This document shows, one piece after another, positions 56,678 to 64,000 of a stretch of DNA of 64,000 nt. Each line of letters begins with the position of its first letter. Position 1 is the stretch's first letter. A program made the position numbers and the translations under genes. The stretch spans positions 19,414-83,413 of the forward strand of contig CADCVF010000057.1 of NCBI GenBank assembly GCA_902806095.1, given 5' to 3'. This DNA comes from an uncultured Rubrobacteraceae bacterium (GTDB lineage Bacteria; Actinomycetota; Rubrobacteria; Rubrobacterales; Rubrobacteraceae). The notes below the pieces were generated by a model. It did no database searches, was not told the DNA's origin, and saw only the letters and a program-made list of their open reading frames with translations.

Positions 56678-58660
56678 TTAGATCTTCTCGGCCAGCTCCA
56701 CAAAGCGGTCGAGGGATTCGGGGTTACTGAGAGACTCCTTGCTTGCGGCCTCCTCGGGCGGCATGCCCGAGAGAATCTTCTTGACCGGCACCTCGAGCTT
56801 CTTGCCGTTGAGGGTCTTTGGTATCTCGGGGACGGCGAAGATCTCATTCGGCACGTGCCTTGGGGAGGTGTTCTCCTTGATGCTCGATTCGATCCTGCTC
56901 TTCAGGTCATCGTCGAGATCTACCCCTTCCTGCAGAACTACAAAGAGCGGCATAAACGAGCTTCCGCCATCTCTGGGGACATCGACGACGAGGCTATCGG
57001 CAACCTCCTCGACCTTGTCTACGGCGGAGTAGATCTCGCTGGTACCCATCCTTATGCCGCCGCGGTTTATGGTCGAGTCGGAGCGGCCGTAGATTACACA
57101 TGCGCCGTTCTCTTTTATCTTGATCCAATCCCCGTGCCGCCACACGCCGGGGTAGGCGTCGAAGTAGCTCTCCCTGTAACGCTCCCCTTCCTCATCGTTC
57201 CAGAAGTAGATCGGCATGGACGGCATGGGCTCCGTGATAACGAGTTCCCCGACCTCATCTATCTGGGGATTCCCCTCCTCGTCGAAAGCCTCGACTTTTG
57301 CACCCAGGGAACGAGCCTGGAGCTCCCCCGCGCGTACCGGCAGGAGCGGGACCCCGCCGACGAACGCCGTGCACATGTCGGTGCCTCCGCTGGTCGAGAA
57401 GAGCCAGAGGTCCTCCTTGACGTGCTCGTAGGCCCACTCGAAGCCCTCGGGGGGCAGCGGCGAGCCCGTCGAGCCGATGGACTCGAGGGAAGATAGGTCG
57501 AAGTCTTTGCCAGGCTCTATGTCAGCCTTCATGCAGGCTGTGATGTAGCTCGCGCTCGTCCCGAAACAGGTCATGCCTGTCTTCTCTGCGAACTCCCAGA
57601 GGACGTTCATGTCGGGGTAGCCAGGGTTTCCGTCGTAGAGCAGTACGGTGGAGCCGGTGAGTAGTCCAGCGACGACCAGGTTCCACATCATCCAGCCTGT
57701 CGTAGTGAACCAGAAAAAGCGGTCATCGGGCCCGAGGTCTATGTGTAACACGGCCTTCTTGAGGTGCTCGATGAGGATGCCGCCATGGCTGTGAACGATG
57801 GCTTTCGGAAGACCAGTCGTGCCGGATGAGTAGAGCACCCAGAGTGGATGGTCGAAAGGCACCTGCTCGAAAGTGAGCTCCGCGCCTTCGTGCCCGGCCA
57901 GGAGATCGTCCCACATGACGACGTTCTCGAGCGGGCTCGTGTCCGGAACTTCCGAAAGATAAGGTAGCACGATGGTCTTCCGCAGCGTCGGTATCTCCAG
58001 TTGCAGCCTCGCGACGACCTCTATCCTGTCGTAGTCCTCGCCGCCGTAGCGGTAACCGTCGACAGCGATGAGGACCTTCGGCTCTATCTGCTCCATACGG
58101 TCTACGACGCTGCCGACGCCGAAGTCTGGAGAGCAGCTCGACCAGACCGCGCCTATAGAGGCACAGGCGAGCAGGGCGATCACGGCCTCGGGAACATTCG
58201 GCAGGTAGGCGGCGACTCTATCGCCCCGCCCGACGCCCATCTCCCTCAGGCCGGCAGCGAGCGCTGCTGTCCTCTCCTGCAGCTCACCCCAGCTCACTTC
58301 GCCCAGGGACCTCCCCTCGGACTGGTGCAGGACCGCGGGCCCGTCCGGACGGTCTGCGGCGTGCCTCAAGACGTGCTCGGCGTAGTTCAGCTCGGCCCCT
58401 GGGAACCACTCCGTCCCTCGCATCCCGCGCTTTCCGCGCACCTTCTCGTAGGGCTTCGAGGCTTTGATGTCGCAGTACTCCCAGATCGAAGCCCAGAACC
58501 CTTCGAGGTCGGTGACGGACCACTCCCAGAGCTCGTTATAGTCGCCGAAGGAGAGGTCCTTCTCGGCTTTCAGCCACCCCATGTAGTCGGAGATCCTGGC
58601 GTTATCTTTGAACTCTTCCGAAGGCTCCCAGAGCGGGGTCCCTTCCGCAGTTTCGGTCAC
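56678..58660 (-). CDS. Acetoacetate-CoA ligase
   Basis: AMP-forming ligase of 660 residues making acetoacetyl-CoA from acetoacetate. LWEPSEEFKDNARISDYMGW at the N-terminus is specific to the AACS family; then VLYSSGTTGLPKAIVHSHGG (ATP loop), FFWFTTTGWMMWNLV, YGRSDSTINRGGIRMGTSEIY and the C-terminal KTLNGKKLEVPVK with catalytic Lys. Length is typical. ATG 58660 has AAAGGGA upstream. The 200 bases before it, down to the DsbA-like stop, show no clear promoter. With the hydratase it likely serves ketone or fatty-acid breakdown. Confidence 0.93.
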   Translation of the reverse strand: MTETAEGTPLWEPSEEFKDNARISDYMGWLKAEKDLSFGDYNELWEWSVTDLEGFWASIWEYCDIKASKPYEKVRGKRGMRGTEWFPGAELNYAEHVLRHAADRPDGPAVLHQSEGRSLGEVSWGELQERTAALAAGLREMGVGRGDRVAAYLPNVPEAVIALLACASIGAVWSSCSPDFGVGSVVDRMEQIEPKVLIAVDGYRYGGEDYDRIEVVARLQLEIPTLRKTIVLPYLSEVPDTSPLENVVMWDDLLAGHEGAELTFEQVPFDHPLWVLYSSGTTGLPKAIVHSHGGILIEHLKKAVLHIDLGPDDRFFWFTTTGWMMWNLVVAGLLTGSTVLLYDGNPGYPDMNVLWEFAEKTGMTCFGTSASYITACMKADIEPGKDFDLSSLESIGSTGSPLPPEGFEWAYEHVKEDLWLFSTSGGTDMCTAFVGGVPLLPVRAGELQARSLGAKVEAFDEEGNPQIDEVGELVITEPMPSMPIYFWNDEEGERYRESYFDAYPGVWRHGDWIKIKENGACVIYGRSDSTINRGGIRMGTSEIYSAVDKVEEVADSLVVDVPRDGGSSFMPLFVVLQEGVDLDDDLKSRIESSIKENTSPRHVPNEIFAVPEIPKTLNGKKLEVPVKKILSGMPPEEAASKESLSNPESLDRFVELAEKI

Positions 58661-58863
58661 GAGCGTCCCTTTCCGAGTACCAGCTCTCTAGTTATGGAAA
58701 CCTCATTCATGTCCCCTCCACCTCGAAGAAATCCCTGTGTCCGGCAGGATCTTTCCCCGATGCGCCACCGGGAAATCAGTATAAAGCAAAGCCGCCACAG
58801 GACTACAGTCTGGCGCCCTTCGCTACCCGAGCGGAGGGGCTTCCTGGGTAGGGAAGGATCTTA

Positions 58864-59466
58864 CTAGGACTGCAGGGCCGCTTCGACGAAGTGGAGCCTG
58901 TCGTTGCCCCAGAACATCTCGCCTCCGACGAAGAAGGCTGGGGCGCCGAAGACGCCTCTCTCGACCGCCTCCGCGGTCGCGGCCTTGAGATCCTGTTTAG
59001 CCTCAGGGCTCGCTGCCCCATCGAGCACTTCTTCGGGGTCAATGCCCATTCGCCTGACGACGGTTGAGATCGGGGCGTCCTCGTCGGACTGCTCTAGACC
59101 TCTTGGGGCCCCACCCTCCACCCAGTACAGCGCGAAGGCCTCACGGGTGAACGCATCCAGCTCTCCCCTCTCCCGCAAGAACATCGCCGTGCGCATGGTC
59201 TTGAGGGTGCGGAAAGGGAAGGGGTCAGGGAACTCCAGCGGCAGGCCGTAGTACTCGGCCCAGCGGCGGATGTCCCACGCCTGGTAGCTGGCCTTTGATT
59301 TCGTCTCTATCGGGGCCTGCAGTCCTACCGCCTTGTGGACCGCGCCCAGCAACATCGGCCGCAGTACCAGTTCCGCCCCGTTTTCCTCACAGATGCGCCC
59401 TACCCGCCCGTAGGCCAGGTAGGAGTAGGGGCTTACAAGATCATAATAGTATTCTACTCGCATCAT
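58864..59466 (-). CDS. DsbA-family 2-hydroxychromene-2-carboxylate isomerase-like protein
   Basis: Thioredoxin-fold protein of about 200 residues of the GST-kappa/HCCA isomerase group. MRVEYYYDLVSPYSYLAYGR replaces the redox CxxC with SPYS, as in these glutathione-linked isomerases; FPFRTLKTMRTAMFL and the end VFGAPAFFVGGEMFWGNDRL (cis-Pro) are conserved. AAAGGAG lies five bases before the first of two adjacent ATGs. It could also be a FrnE-like oxidoreductase, but that usually keeps CxxC. Not obviously linked with its neighbours. Confidence 0.82.
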   Translation of the reverse strand: MMRVEYYYDLVSPYSYLAYGRVGRICEENGAELVLRPMLLGAVHKAVGLQAPIETKSKASYQAWDIRRWAEYYGLPLEFPDPFPFRTLKTMRTAMFLRERGELDAFTREAFALYWVEGGAPRGLEQSDEDAPISTVVRRMGIDPEEVLDGAASPEAKQDLKAATAEAVERGVFGAPAFFVGGEMFWGNDRLHFVEAALQS

Positions 59467-59541
59467 GCCGGCTCCTTTCACTCTACCCAAAATGTACAGC
59501 ACGGCCGGCACCGGCGCCTGCGCGCACAGCGAACGCGAGGG

Positions 59542-60960
59542 TCATCTCTGCGGCTTCTTTTGGCCAGTGAGCAACACGGAGACCAAGATGCCACACGCTG
59601 CGATTCCGACAGCGCCCCAGAACGCCAGCCTGAAACCTTCAACGAGGGCGACCCCATCGGGCGCCGTTCCCGCAAGCGCCTCGGAACGCGCAGCGGAGAG
59701 GGGGATCAGGATCGCGAGCCCGAGCACGGTCCCGATCTGGGCCGCCGAGTTGAGCAGGCCGGAGGCAAGTCCCTGCAAACCGCCGTCCGCCGCCGCGGTC
59801 CCCAGGGTCGTAGACGCTACCGAGGCGCATCCCAGGCCCGAGCCCATGAGAACGAAGCCAGGAACCATATACAGGAGATAACCACCGCCTTGGGCGCCGA
59901 TCCCCAGAAGGCACGCGGACCCGGCGGCGATCGCGAGCAGCCCGCAGACCATCGTGGCCCTGGCCCCGGCACGCCTCACGAGACGCGGTCCCAGAAGAGA
60001 CCCACCTATGACAGCGAGGTTGAACGGCGGAAACACGAGTCCAGCCTCGGCCGGCGGGTACCCGAGGACCCGCTGCACGTAGAGCGTACAGAGCAACATG
60101 GGCGGGGTTGTGGCCGCGGTAAGCGCGAGCGCCACCAGGTTGGCCCCGAGTAGGGGACGCGAGCGGAAGATCCCAGGCGGCACGAGCGGGTGCCGTACCC
60201 TCCTCTCCAACACCACGAAGACGACCAGCAGCACGACAGAGAATCCCAGAGATGCCAGGGTCGCCGGCGCCAACGGGCCCACCTCCTGCACCCTCGTGAT
60301 CCCATATACCAGCAGCGTGAGGCCAGCCGTCACGCTCACCGCTCCGGCCACGTCCAGACGCGGAGGGGCCTTAGAGTCGCGGCTCTCGGAGACCAGAAAG
60401 GGGGCCAGCGCTATCCCGGCCAATCCGACGGGCACGTTGATGAGGAACACCCACTCCCACCCCAATGCCCCGGTCAGCAGACCGCCGAGGAGCCAACCCG
60501 TCGCTCCTCCGCCCGCCGCCGCGGCCGTCCAAACGCCGAGCGCACGCCCTCGCCCATTACCCTCGGAGAAGGCCGCCGTCAACGAAGAGAGCGCCGACGG
60601 CGCCACGATCGCCGCTCCTAACCCCTGCGCGATGCGCGCGCCTAACAGAGTCAAGGGAGAGACCGCCAGCCCACACGCCAGCGAAGCTGCCGAAAACACC
60701 GCCAGCCCGATCATGAACAGCCTCCGCCTCCCCGCGAGATCCGCCACCCTGCCGGCGAGCAACAGAAAGCCACCGAACGCGAGCGTGTACGCAGATACGA
60801 CCCACTGAAGCCCGGCCTGCGAAAATCCTAACTCGTCCTGTATCTCGGGAAGCGCAACGGCCACGATGGTCGCGTCTAGCACCACCACGAACTGCGCCAC
60901 ACACAACAATCCCAGCGCCGGCCAGCGCCGCTCTCTCTTGTTACCATCAAAAACTTTCAC
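59542..60960 (-). CDS. DHA2-type MFS multidrug exporter
   Basis: Fourteen-helix drug/H+ antiporter of 472 residues. Motif D1/A pattern FVVVLDATIVAVALPEIQ in helix 1, AGRVADLAGRRRLFMIG as motif A and the antiporter motif C in helix 5 region LLGGLLTGALGWEWVFLINVP are all present. Start GTG 60960, nine bases after a TATCCT box. Divergent from the CGNR regulator with a 53-base gap and an inverted repeat across its start, so it is probably the regulator's target. Substrate unknown; it may export an antibiotic or toxic metabolite. Confidence 0.9.
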   Translation of the reverse strand: MKVFDGNKRERRWPALGLLCVAQFVVVLDATIVAVALPEIQDELGFSQAGLQWVVSAYTLAFGGFLLLAGRVADLAGRRRLFMIGLAVFSAASLACGLAVSPLTLLGARIAQGLGAAIVAPSALSSLTAAFSEGNGRGRALGVWTAAAAGGGATGWLLGGLLTGALGWEWVFLINVPVGLAGIALAPFLVSESRDSKAPPRLDVAGAVSVTAGLTLLVYGITRVQEVGPLAPATLASLGFSVVLLVVFVVLERRVRHPLVPPGIFRSRPLLGANLVALALTAATTPPMLLCTLYVQRVLGYPPAEAGLVFPPFNLAVIGGSLLGPRLVRRAGARATMVCGLLAIAAGSACLLGIGAQGGGYLLYMVPGFVLMGSGLGCASVASTTLGTAAADGGLQGLASGLLNSAAQIGTVLGLAILIPLSAARSEALAGTAPDGVALVEGFRLAFWGAVGIAACGILVSVLLTGQKKPQR

Positions 60961-60969
60961 AGTGGTAAC
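60940..60969. promoter_or_regulatory. Inverted repeat across the MFS start codon
   Basis: GTTACCA (60940-60946) and TGGTAAC (60963-60969) are exact reverse complements 16 bases apart and span the MFS start. A bound dimer would block both the -10 (TATCCT) side and translation start region. Candidate operator of the divergent CGNR regulator. Confidence 0.45.
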
Positions 60970-61002
60970 AGGATACCCGTAGCCTGTAGCGTTCTAAACC
61001 GG

Positions 61003-61008
61003 TAAAAT
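61003..61008 (+). promoter_or_regulatory. -10 box (TAAAAT) of the CGNR gene
   Basis: TAAAAT ends eight bases before the ATG at 61017, so the message should be leaderless or nearly so; no ribosome site precedes the ATG. Confidence 0.45.
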
Positions 61009-61016
61009 AAGTTTTG

Positions 61017-61658
61017 ATGGAAACATCTGGATACATCGAGGAATTACGTATAGTTGGGGGGCACGTCGCCCTCGACTTCGTGAACACGGTAGATGGGGAT
61101 CTCGAGGGCGAGTCACGCTTCGAGAACCTGCGGGACTATGGGGATCTCATCGCCTGGAGCGGCCGGGTTGGACTTTTGGATCCGGAAGATGCTGAACGTC
61201 TGGCTCGTGAAGCGGACCGCGAGCCAGAAGGGGCTGAGGCCGCATACCGCCGGGCGCTGGAGTTGCGCGACGTGCTCTACAGCGTTTTCCGTACCCTGGC
61301 GGAGGGAGAAGTCCCACCTTCTCGAAGCCTGAGGAGCCTGGGTGGTTACGAGCGCGACGCCATTTCGCGCGGCGTGTTGACGGCAGGCGACAGTGGCCTC
61401 CAATGGGAGTGGAAGGAGGAGTGGGATCCTGCGCTGCCGTTGTGGCCTGTTGTGCACGCGGCCACGGAGCTTCTGACCTCAGGTGACCTGGACAGGCTCA
61501 AGCTGTGCGCCGGTTGTCACTGGCTCTTTCTGGACGCCAGCAGGAACCACAGCCGGCGCTGGTGCACCATGGAGGTCTGCGGTACGCATGAGAAGGCGCG
61601 CCGGTACGTCGAGAAACGCGCGGCCAGGCGTGACTCCCAACCGCGCGGCGACGCTTGA
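61017..61658 (+). CDS. CGNR zinc-finger regulator (ABATE domain)
   Basis: Putative transcription factor of 213 residues. The N-terminal ABATE stress-sensing domain starts GGHVALDFVNTVDGD; the C-terminal zinc finger reads LCAGCHWLFLDASRNHSRRW followed by CTMEVCGTHEKARRY. The four Cys ligands are kept, but the naming motif CGNR is CGTH here. These proteins are usually autoregulatory or control an adjacent gene, here the divergent MFS exporter. ATG 61017 follows a TTG at 61014; leaderless start is likely. Converges with TauE and a good terminator. Confidence 0.87.
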   Translation: METSGYIEELRIVGGHVALDFVNTVDGDLEGESRFENLRDYGDLIAWSGRVGLLDPEDAERLAREADREPEGAEAAYRRALELRDVLYSVFRTLAEGEVPPSRSLRSLGGYERDAISRGVLTAGDSGLQWEWKEEWDPALPLWPVVHAATELLTSGDLDRLKLCAGCHWLFLDASRNHSRRWCTMEVCGTHEKARRYVEKRAARRDSQPRGDA

Positions 61659-61681
61659 GTACCTCGCCGTGCTTGCGCAAC

Positions 61682-61715
61682 GAAAAGCGGCGGGACCGGA
61701 TCGTGGTCCCGCCGC
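61682..61715 (-). terminator. Intrinsic terminator between CGNR and TauE genes
   Basis: GCGGCGGGACC pairs with GGTCCCGCCGC across a seven-base loop (61687-61715). On the minus strand it is followed by TTTTCG, so it works best for the TauE message but may act both ways. Confidence 0.75.
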
Positions 61716-61743
61716 GCGGGTCGAGGGCGTTGTGTTAGAGGGA

Positions 61744-62646
61744 TTAGGCCGGCTGGCTCTCCGTCCCAACGGTGCGGTCCCTGCGGATCGCCGTGATCGC
61801 GAAGATGATTGCCGCCGCCCACACCGTGACGATCAGGAGGTAGCCTGCTGTGGCCGCTGATCCCGACATCCCGATGGCCTCAAAGAACGTCTTCATGTTG
61901 ACAATGAGGATGACGCCGCCGACCGCCGTTCCAAGGATGCGAGCCGGGAGCAGCCTGACGATAAAGGCCGCGAGCGGAGCCGCGATGATACCGCCCAGGA
62001 GCAGAGCGCCGACCACTTGCCATGGGATCTCGGCGAAGGTCAGGCTGAAGAGGAAGCCGAGGCTCGCGCAAAGCGCCACCACGAACTCGCTGGTATCGAC
62101 GGTGCCGATGATCTTGCGCGGCTCCATACGTCCTGAAGAAAGCAACGTCGGAGTGGAGATTGGGCCCCATCCCCCGCCGCCCATCGCGTCGAGGAACCCG
62201 GCAACGAAGCCGAGGGGAGTGAGGAACCTGGGGCTGATCGGTCGGACATCGACGGGACGCTCCGTCCTCCTGAAGGCGAAGCGGCTGAGGACGTAAACGC
62301 CGAGGCAGAACAGGAAAATGGCGACGACCGGCTCGACCAGGCCCGCCGTAGCCTCAGCGGTCGAAGCGTACACCAGCAGGTACGCCCCACCGAAAGCACC
62401 TATCCCACCAGGGACCGCCATCCAGGCGATCTTAGACCAGTCCACGTTGCCGAAGCTCGCGTGCGAGATGCCAGATACCGCCGTCGTCCCGACCTCCGCT
62501 ATGTGGACCGCCGCGGACGCCAGCGCAGGCGCCACCCCGACGAACAAGAGCAACGTGGTCGACGAGACCCCGTAAGCCATCCCAAGAGATCCATCCACTA
62601 ACTGCGCCCCTAGACCCGCCAGCGCTAGAAGTATGAAACTTCTCAT
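61744..62646 (-). CDS. TauE/SafE sulfite/organosulfonate exporter-like protein (copy 1)
   Basis: Membrane permease of 300 residues with about eight helices, family TauE/SafE (sulfite, sulfoacetate or taurine-derived anion export). Both internal repeats are clear: LVDGSLGMAYGVSSTTLLL with ASAAVHIAEVGTT, and GFLDAMGGGGWGPISTPTLL with GTVDTSEFVVAL. The second repeat has the GGGGWGP loop typical of the family. About two thirds of residues match the next gene, so the two arose by duplication. Upstream is a TAGACAA-type motif pair shared with copy 2 and the sulfatase. Confidence 0.88.
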   Translation of the reverse strand: MRSFILLALAGLGAQLVDGSLGMAYGVSSTTLLLFVGVAPALASAAVHIAEVGTTAVSGISHASFGNVDWSKIAWMAVPGGIGAFGGAYLLVYASTAEATAGLVEPVVAIFLFCLGVYVLSRFAFRRTERPVDVRPISPRFLTPLGFVAGFLDAMGGGGWGPISTPTLLSSGRMEPRKIIGTVDTSEFVVALCASLGFLFSLTFAEIPWQVVGALLLGGIIAAPLAAFIVRLLPARILGTAVGGVILIVNMKTFFEAIGMSGSAATAGYLLIVTVWAAAIIFAITAIRRDRTVGTESQPA

Positions 62647-62671
62647 CTACCACAACCTCCTTAACATCACT

Positions 62672-62691
62672 TTGTCTATATCCTTTGTTTA
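62672..62691 (-). promoter_or_regulatory. TAGACAA motif pair upstream of TauE copy 1
   Basis: On the minus strand TAAACAAAG and TAGACAAAG, 13 bases apart, lie between a TATTAT box and the start codon. Candidate operator shared with the next two sites. Confidence 0.45.
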
Positions 62692-62793
62692 TAATATCGT
62701 GCTGGACTTTATATCGCTGTGTATCTGGTGTCAAGTGCGGGGCGGAAGATTTTTCTTGCTGGCTTCCGCCGCGCGCTAGCGGTCCTCTGAGTT

Positions 62794-63696
62794 TCAGACC
62801 ACCCTACCTGTCGAGTTGCTTCCGCCAACGGAGCCTTCCTCCTGGCGGTTGACCCGGATCGAGAAGACGAGTGCGGCGATCCAGACGGCCACGATGAGTA
62901 TGTAGACCAGGATGGCGAGAGCGCCGCTGACACCGATGGCCCCGAGGAACGTCCTCATGTTCGTGACGAGGATGACGCCGCCGACTGCGGTTCCAAGGAT
63001 GCGGGCCGGCAGGATGCGTACGATGTAGGCGGCTATCGGGGCGGCGATGACGCCACCGAGCAGCAGGGCCCCGACGATGGTCCACGGGATCTGGGCGAGG
63101 CTGAGGGCGATGAGGAAGCCTATGCTCGCGCTGAGGGCGACCAGGAACTCGCTGGTATCCACGGTGCCGATGATCTTGCGCGGCTCCATCCTGCCCGAGG
63201 AGAGCAAAGTCGGCGTGGAGATTGGGCCCCATCCCCCGCCGCCCGCGGCGTCGAGGAAGCCCGCAATCAAGCCTAGAGGGGCCAGGAATGCTCTGGAAAC
63301 GGGCCTGACCTCGACCGGACGCTCGTGACGCCTGAAGGAGAAGCGGGCGAGCACGAAGACGCCGAGTCCGAACAGGAAGATGGCGACGATCGGCTCTGCA
63401 GCCTCTGCGGTGATGAATGCACTCACGACCACGGCGCCAAAGAAAGCCCCTATCGCACCCGGTATCGCAAGCGGCCACACTTTCGCCCAATCCACGTTCT
63501 TGAACCGCCAGTGGGAGACGCCGGATGCCGCCGTCGTGCCTACCTCGGCGATGTGCACGCTCGCCGATGCAAGTGCCGGCGCAATGCCAATCGTCAACAG
63601 CAGGCTCTGCGAAGTCACCCCGTAAGCCATGCCAAGCGACCCGTCGACCAGCTGCGCAATCAGCCCCACCACCGCCAACAACAGGAAATTGGCCAT
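62794..63696 (-). CDS. TauE/SafE sulfite/organosulfonate exporter-like protein (copy 2)
   Basis: Paralogue of the preceding gene, also 300 residues and eight helices. LVDGSLGMAYGVTSQSLLL, ASASVHIAEVGTTAASGVSHW, GFLDAAGGGGWGPISTPTLL and MEPRKIIGTVDTSEFLVAL align position by position. Both copies share a start and a stop pattern but differ in the last 20 residues. Its own upstream region has three 9-base-phased TAGACAA-like words, so it is transcribed separately from copy 1 (148-base gap). It may export sulfite released by sulfatase or sulfonate breakdown, given the sulfatase gene divergently placed next to it. Confidence 0.88.
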   Translation of the reverse strand: MANFLLLAVVGLIAQLVDGSLGMAYGVTSQSLLLTIGIAPALASASVHIAEVGTTAASGVSHWRFKNVDWAKVWPLAIPGAIGAFFGAVVVSAFITAEAAEPIVAIFLFGLGVFVLARFSFRRHERPVEVRPVSRAFLAPLGLIAGFLDAAGGGGWGPISTPTLLSSGRMEPRKIIGTVDTSEFLVALSASIGFLIALSLAQIPWTIVGALLLGGVIAAPIAAYIVRILPARILGTAVGGVILVTNMRTFLGAIGVSGALAILVYILIVAVWIAALVFSIRVNRQEEGSVGGSNSTGRVV

Positions 63697-63721
63697 CTAC
63701 CCCAACCCTCCGCTCTTCATC

Positions 63722-63746
63722 TTGTCTATCATTTCTACCTTGTCTA
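63722..63746 (-). promoter_or_regulatory. TAGACAA motif array upstream of TauE copy 2
   Basis: Minus strand: TAGACAAGG, TAGAAATGA and TAGACAAGA in direct 9-base steps, between an AT-rich -10-like region (TATTTT) and the ATG. Confidence 0.5.
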
Positions 63747-63875
63747 CCATTTCGATGCAAAATACGTTGCGCACAATATAGCCCCTCCTGGGCTGTGTCA
63801 AGGCTCTGGACGGCGAAGTTGCCCAAACTCATTAAAAAAATCTTCGTATCTCTTAAAATTTCTACCCAAACGCTC

Positions 63876-63949
63876 TTGACGCGCCGCCCAGCCTGTTCTA
63901 GAGTCCCCTCGCGATTGTTAACAAATCTAGTAGACAAAGGCGACAAGAG
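63876..63949 (+). promoter_or_regulatory. Promoter and TAGACAA motif of the sulfatase gene
   Basis: TTGACG (63876) and TAGAGT (63899) are separated by 17 bases. Downstream of the predicted start, TAGACAAAG and GCGACAAGA follow each other in 9-base steps at 63931-63949, a repressor-like position before the ATG at 63960. Confidence 0.55.
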
Positions 63950-63959
63950 GGAGAAAAAT

Positions 63960-64000
63960 ATGGATCGTCCTAACGTGGTGGTGATCGTGGCTGACACGTT
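63960..64000 (+). CDS. Sulfatase-family protein, N-terminus only
   Basis: Only 13 codons are inside the window, MDRPNVVVIVADT, but RPNxxxIxAD(D/T) is the opening strand of alkaline-phosphatase-superfamily sulfatases, with the first metal Asp. GAGGGAG lies seven bases before the ATG. A real sulfatase would be 450-800 residues. Phosphonate or phosphopentomutase relatives begin in a similar way, so the call is limited. It shares the TAGACAA motif with both TauE genes. Confidence 0.6.
   Translation, partial: MDRPNVVVIVADT

Overview
This is a 64 kb piece of a high-GC bacterial chromosome with dense, mostly vegetative genes. Several features point to a deep-branching actinobacterium, and Rubrobacter or a close relative is my best inference (not proven): a GT81-type glucosyl/mannosyl-3-phosphoglycerate synthase, a MurE without the diaminopimelate DNPR motif, a CwlM-like double-PG-binding amidase beside trxA and groES, CGNR regulators, frequent GTG and TTG starts, and several -10 boxes placed so close to start codons that leaderless transcripts are likely.

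Layout. 1-5.9 kb: a Nif3-like protein (5' end outside the window), then a small sugar region (fructokinase, mannose-6-phosphate isomerase, uronate-dehydrogenase-like SDR, VOC protein) with the orphan last domain of a GH2 beta-mannosidase. 5-12.6 kb: EamA exporter, tRNA-Arg(CCG), phosphoesterase, DUF2203, dtd, two ABC-F ATPases around a methyltransferase, tRNA-Pro(CGG). 12.6-21 kb: cell-wall amidase, groES, trxA, PfkB kinase, cysteine-less TlpA-like protein, pyrF, HU, pyrE, a CsoR-like protein and murE. 21-31 kb: sigA, an inositol-phosphatase-family protein, an Nramp transporter interrupted by TGA, MFS, PBP1A, class V aminotransferase, HAD phosphatase, surE. 31-43 kb: GT81 synthase, a compact three-gene cobalt nitrile-hydratase/thiocyanate-hydrolase-like operon, EF-G-like GTPase, a polar amino-acid ABC transporter, a Rieske-oxygenase homologue lacking its Rieske domain, and a 2-oxoacid dehydrogenase operon (E1a, E1b, E2). 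43-50 kb: rdgB, aminotransferase, D-Ala-D-Ala-ligase-like gene, Baeyer-Villiger monooxygenase, small membrane proteins, trmFO. 50-59 kb: an all-minus lipid/acyl-CoA cluster (frameshifted acyl-CoA ligase, PaaI thioesterase, FabG-like SDR, ACAD10-type phosphotransferase, ComB-like phosphatase, enoyl-CoA hydratase, acetoacetyl-CoA synthetase). 59-64 kb: DsbA-like protein, MFS exporter divergent from a CGNR regulator, two tandem TauE/SafE exporters and the start of a sulfatase.

The most striking non-gene signal is a dispersed repeat built on the core TCAGCA(C/T)TTCAGC with interchangeable small hairpins. It occurs at ten junctions, always at a gene 3' end and never in a purely divergent intergenic region. 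It usually reads in the sense direction of the gene it follows, and it is often fused directly to the stop codon. In one ABC-F gene it supplies the last eight codons. Perfect palindromes that contain the stop codon accompany several copies.

Other signals that no gene call explains are four 11-bp-phased repeats between murE and sigA, a shared TAGACAA motif upstream of both TauE genes and the sulfatase, two ABC-F/methyltransferase start codons overlapping in one CATG, and several genes with good reading frames but no ordinary start codon. No CRISPR array, phage, insertion sequence or rRNA gene was seen.
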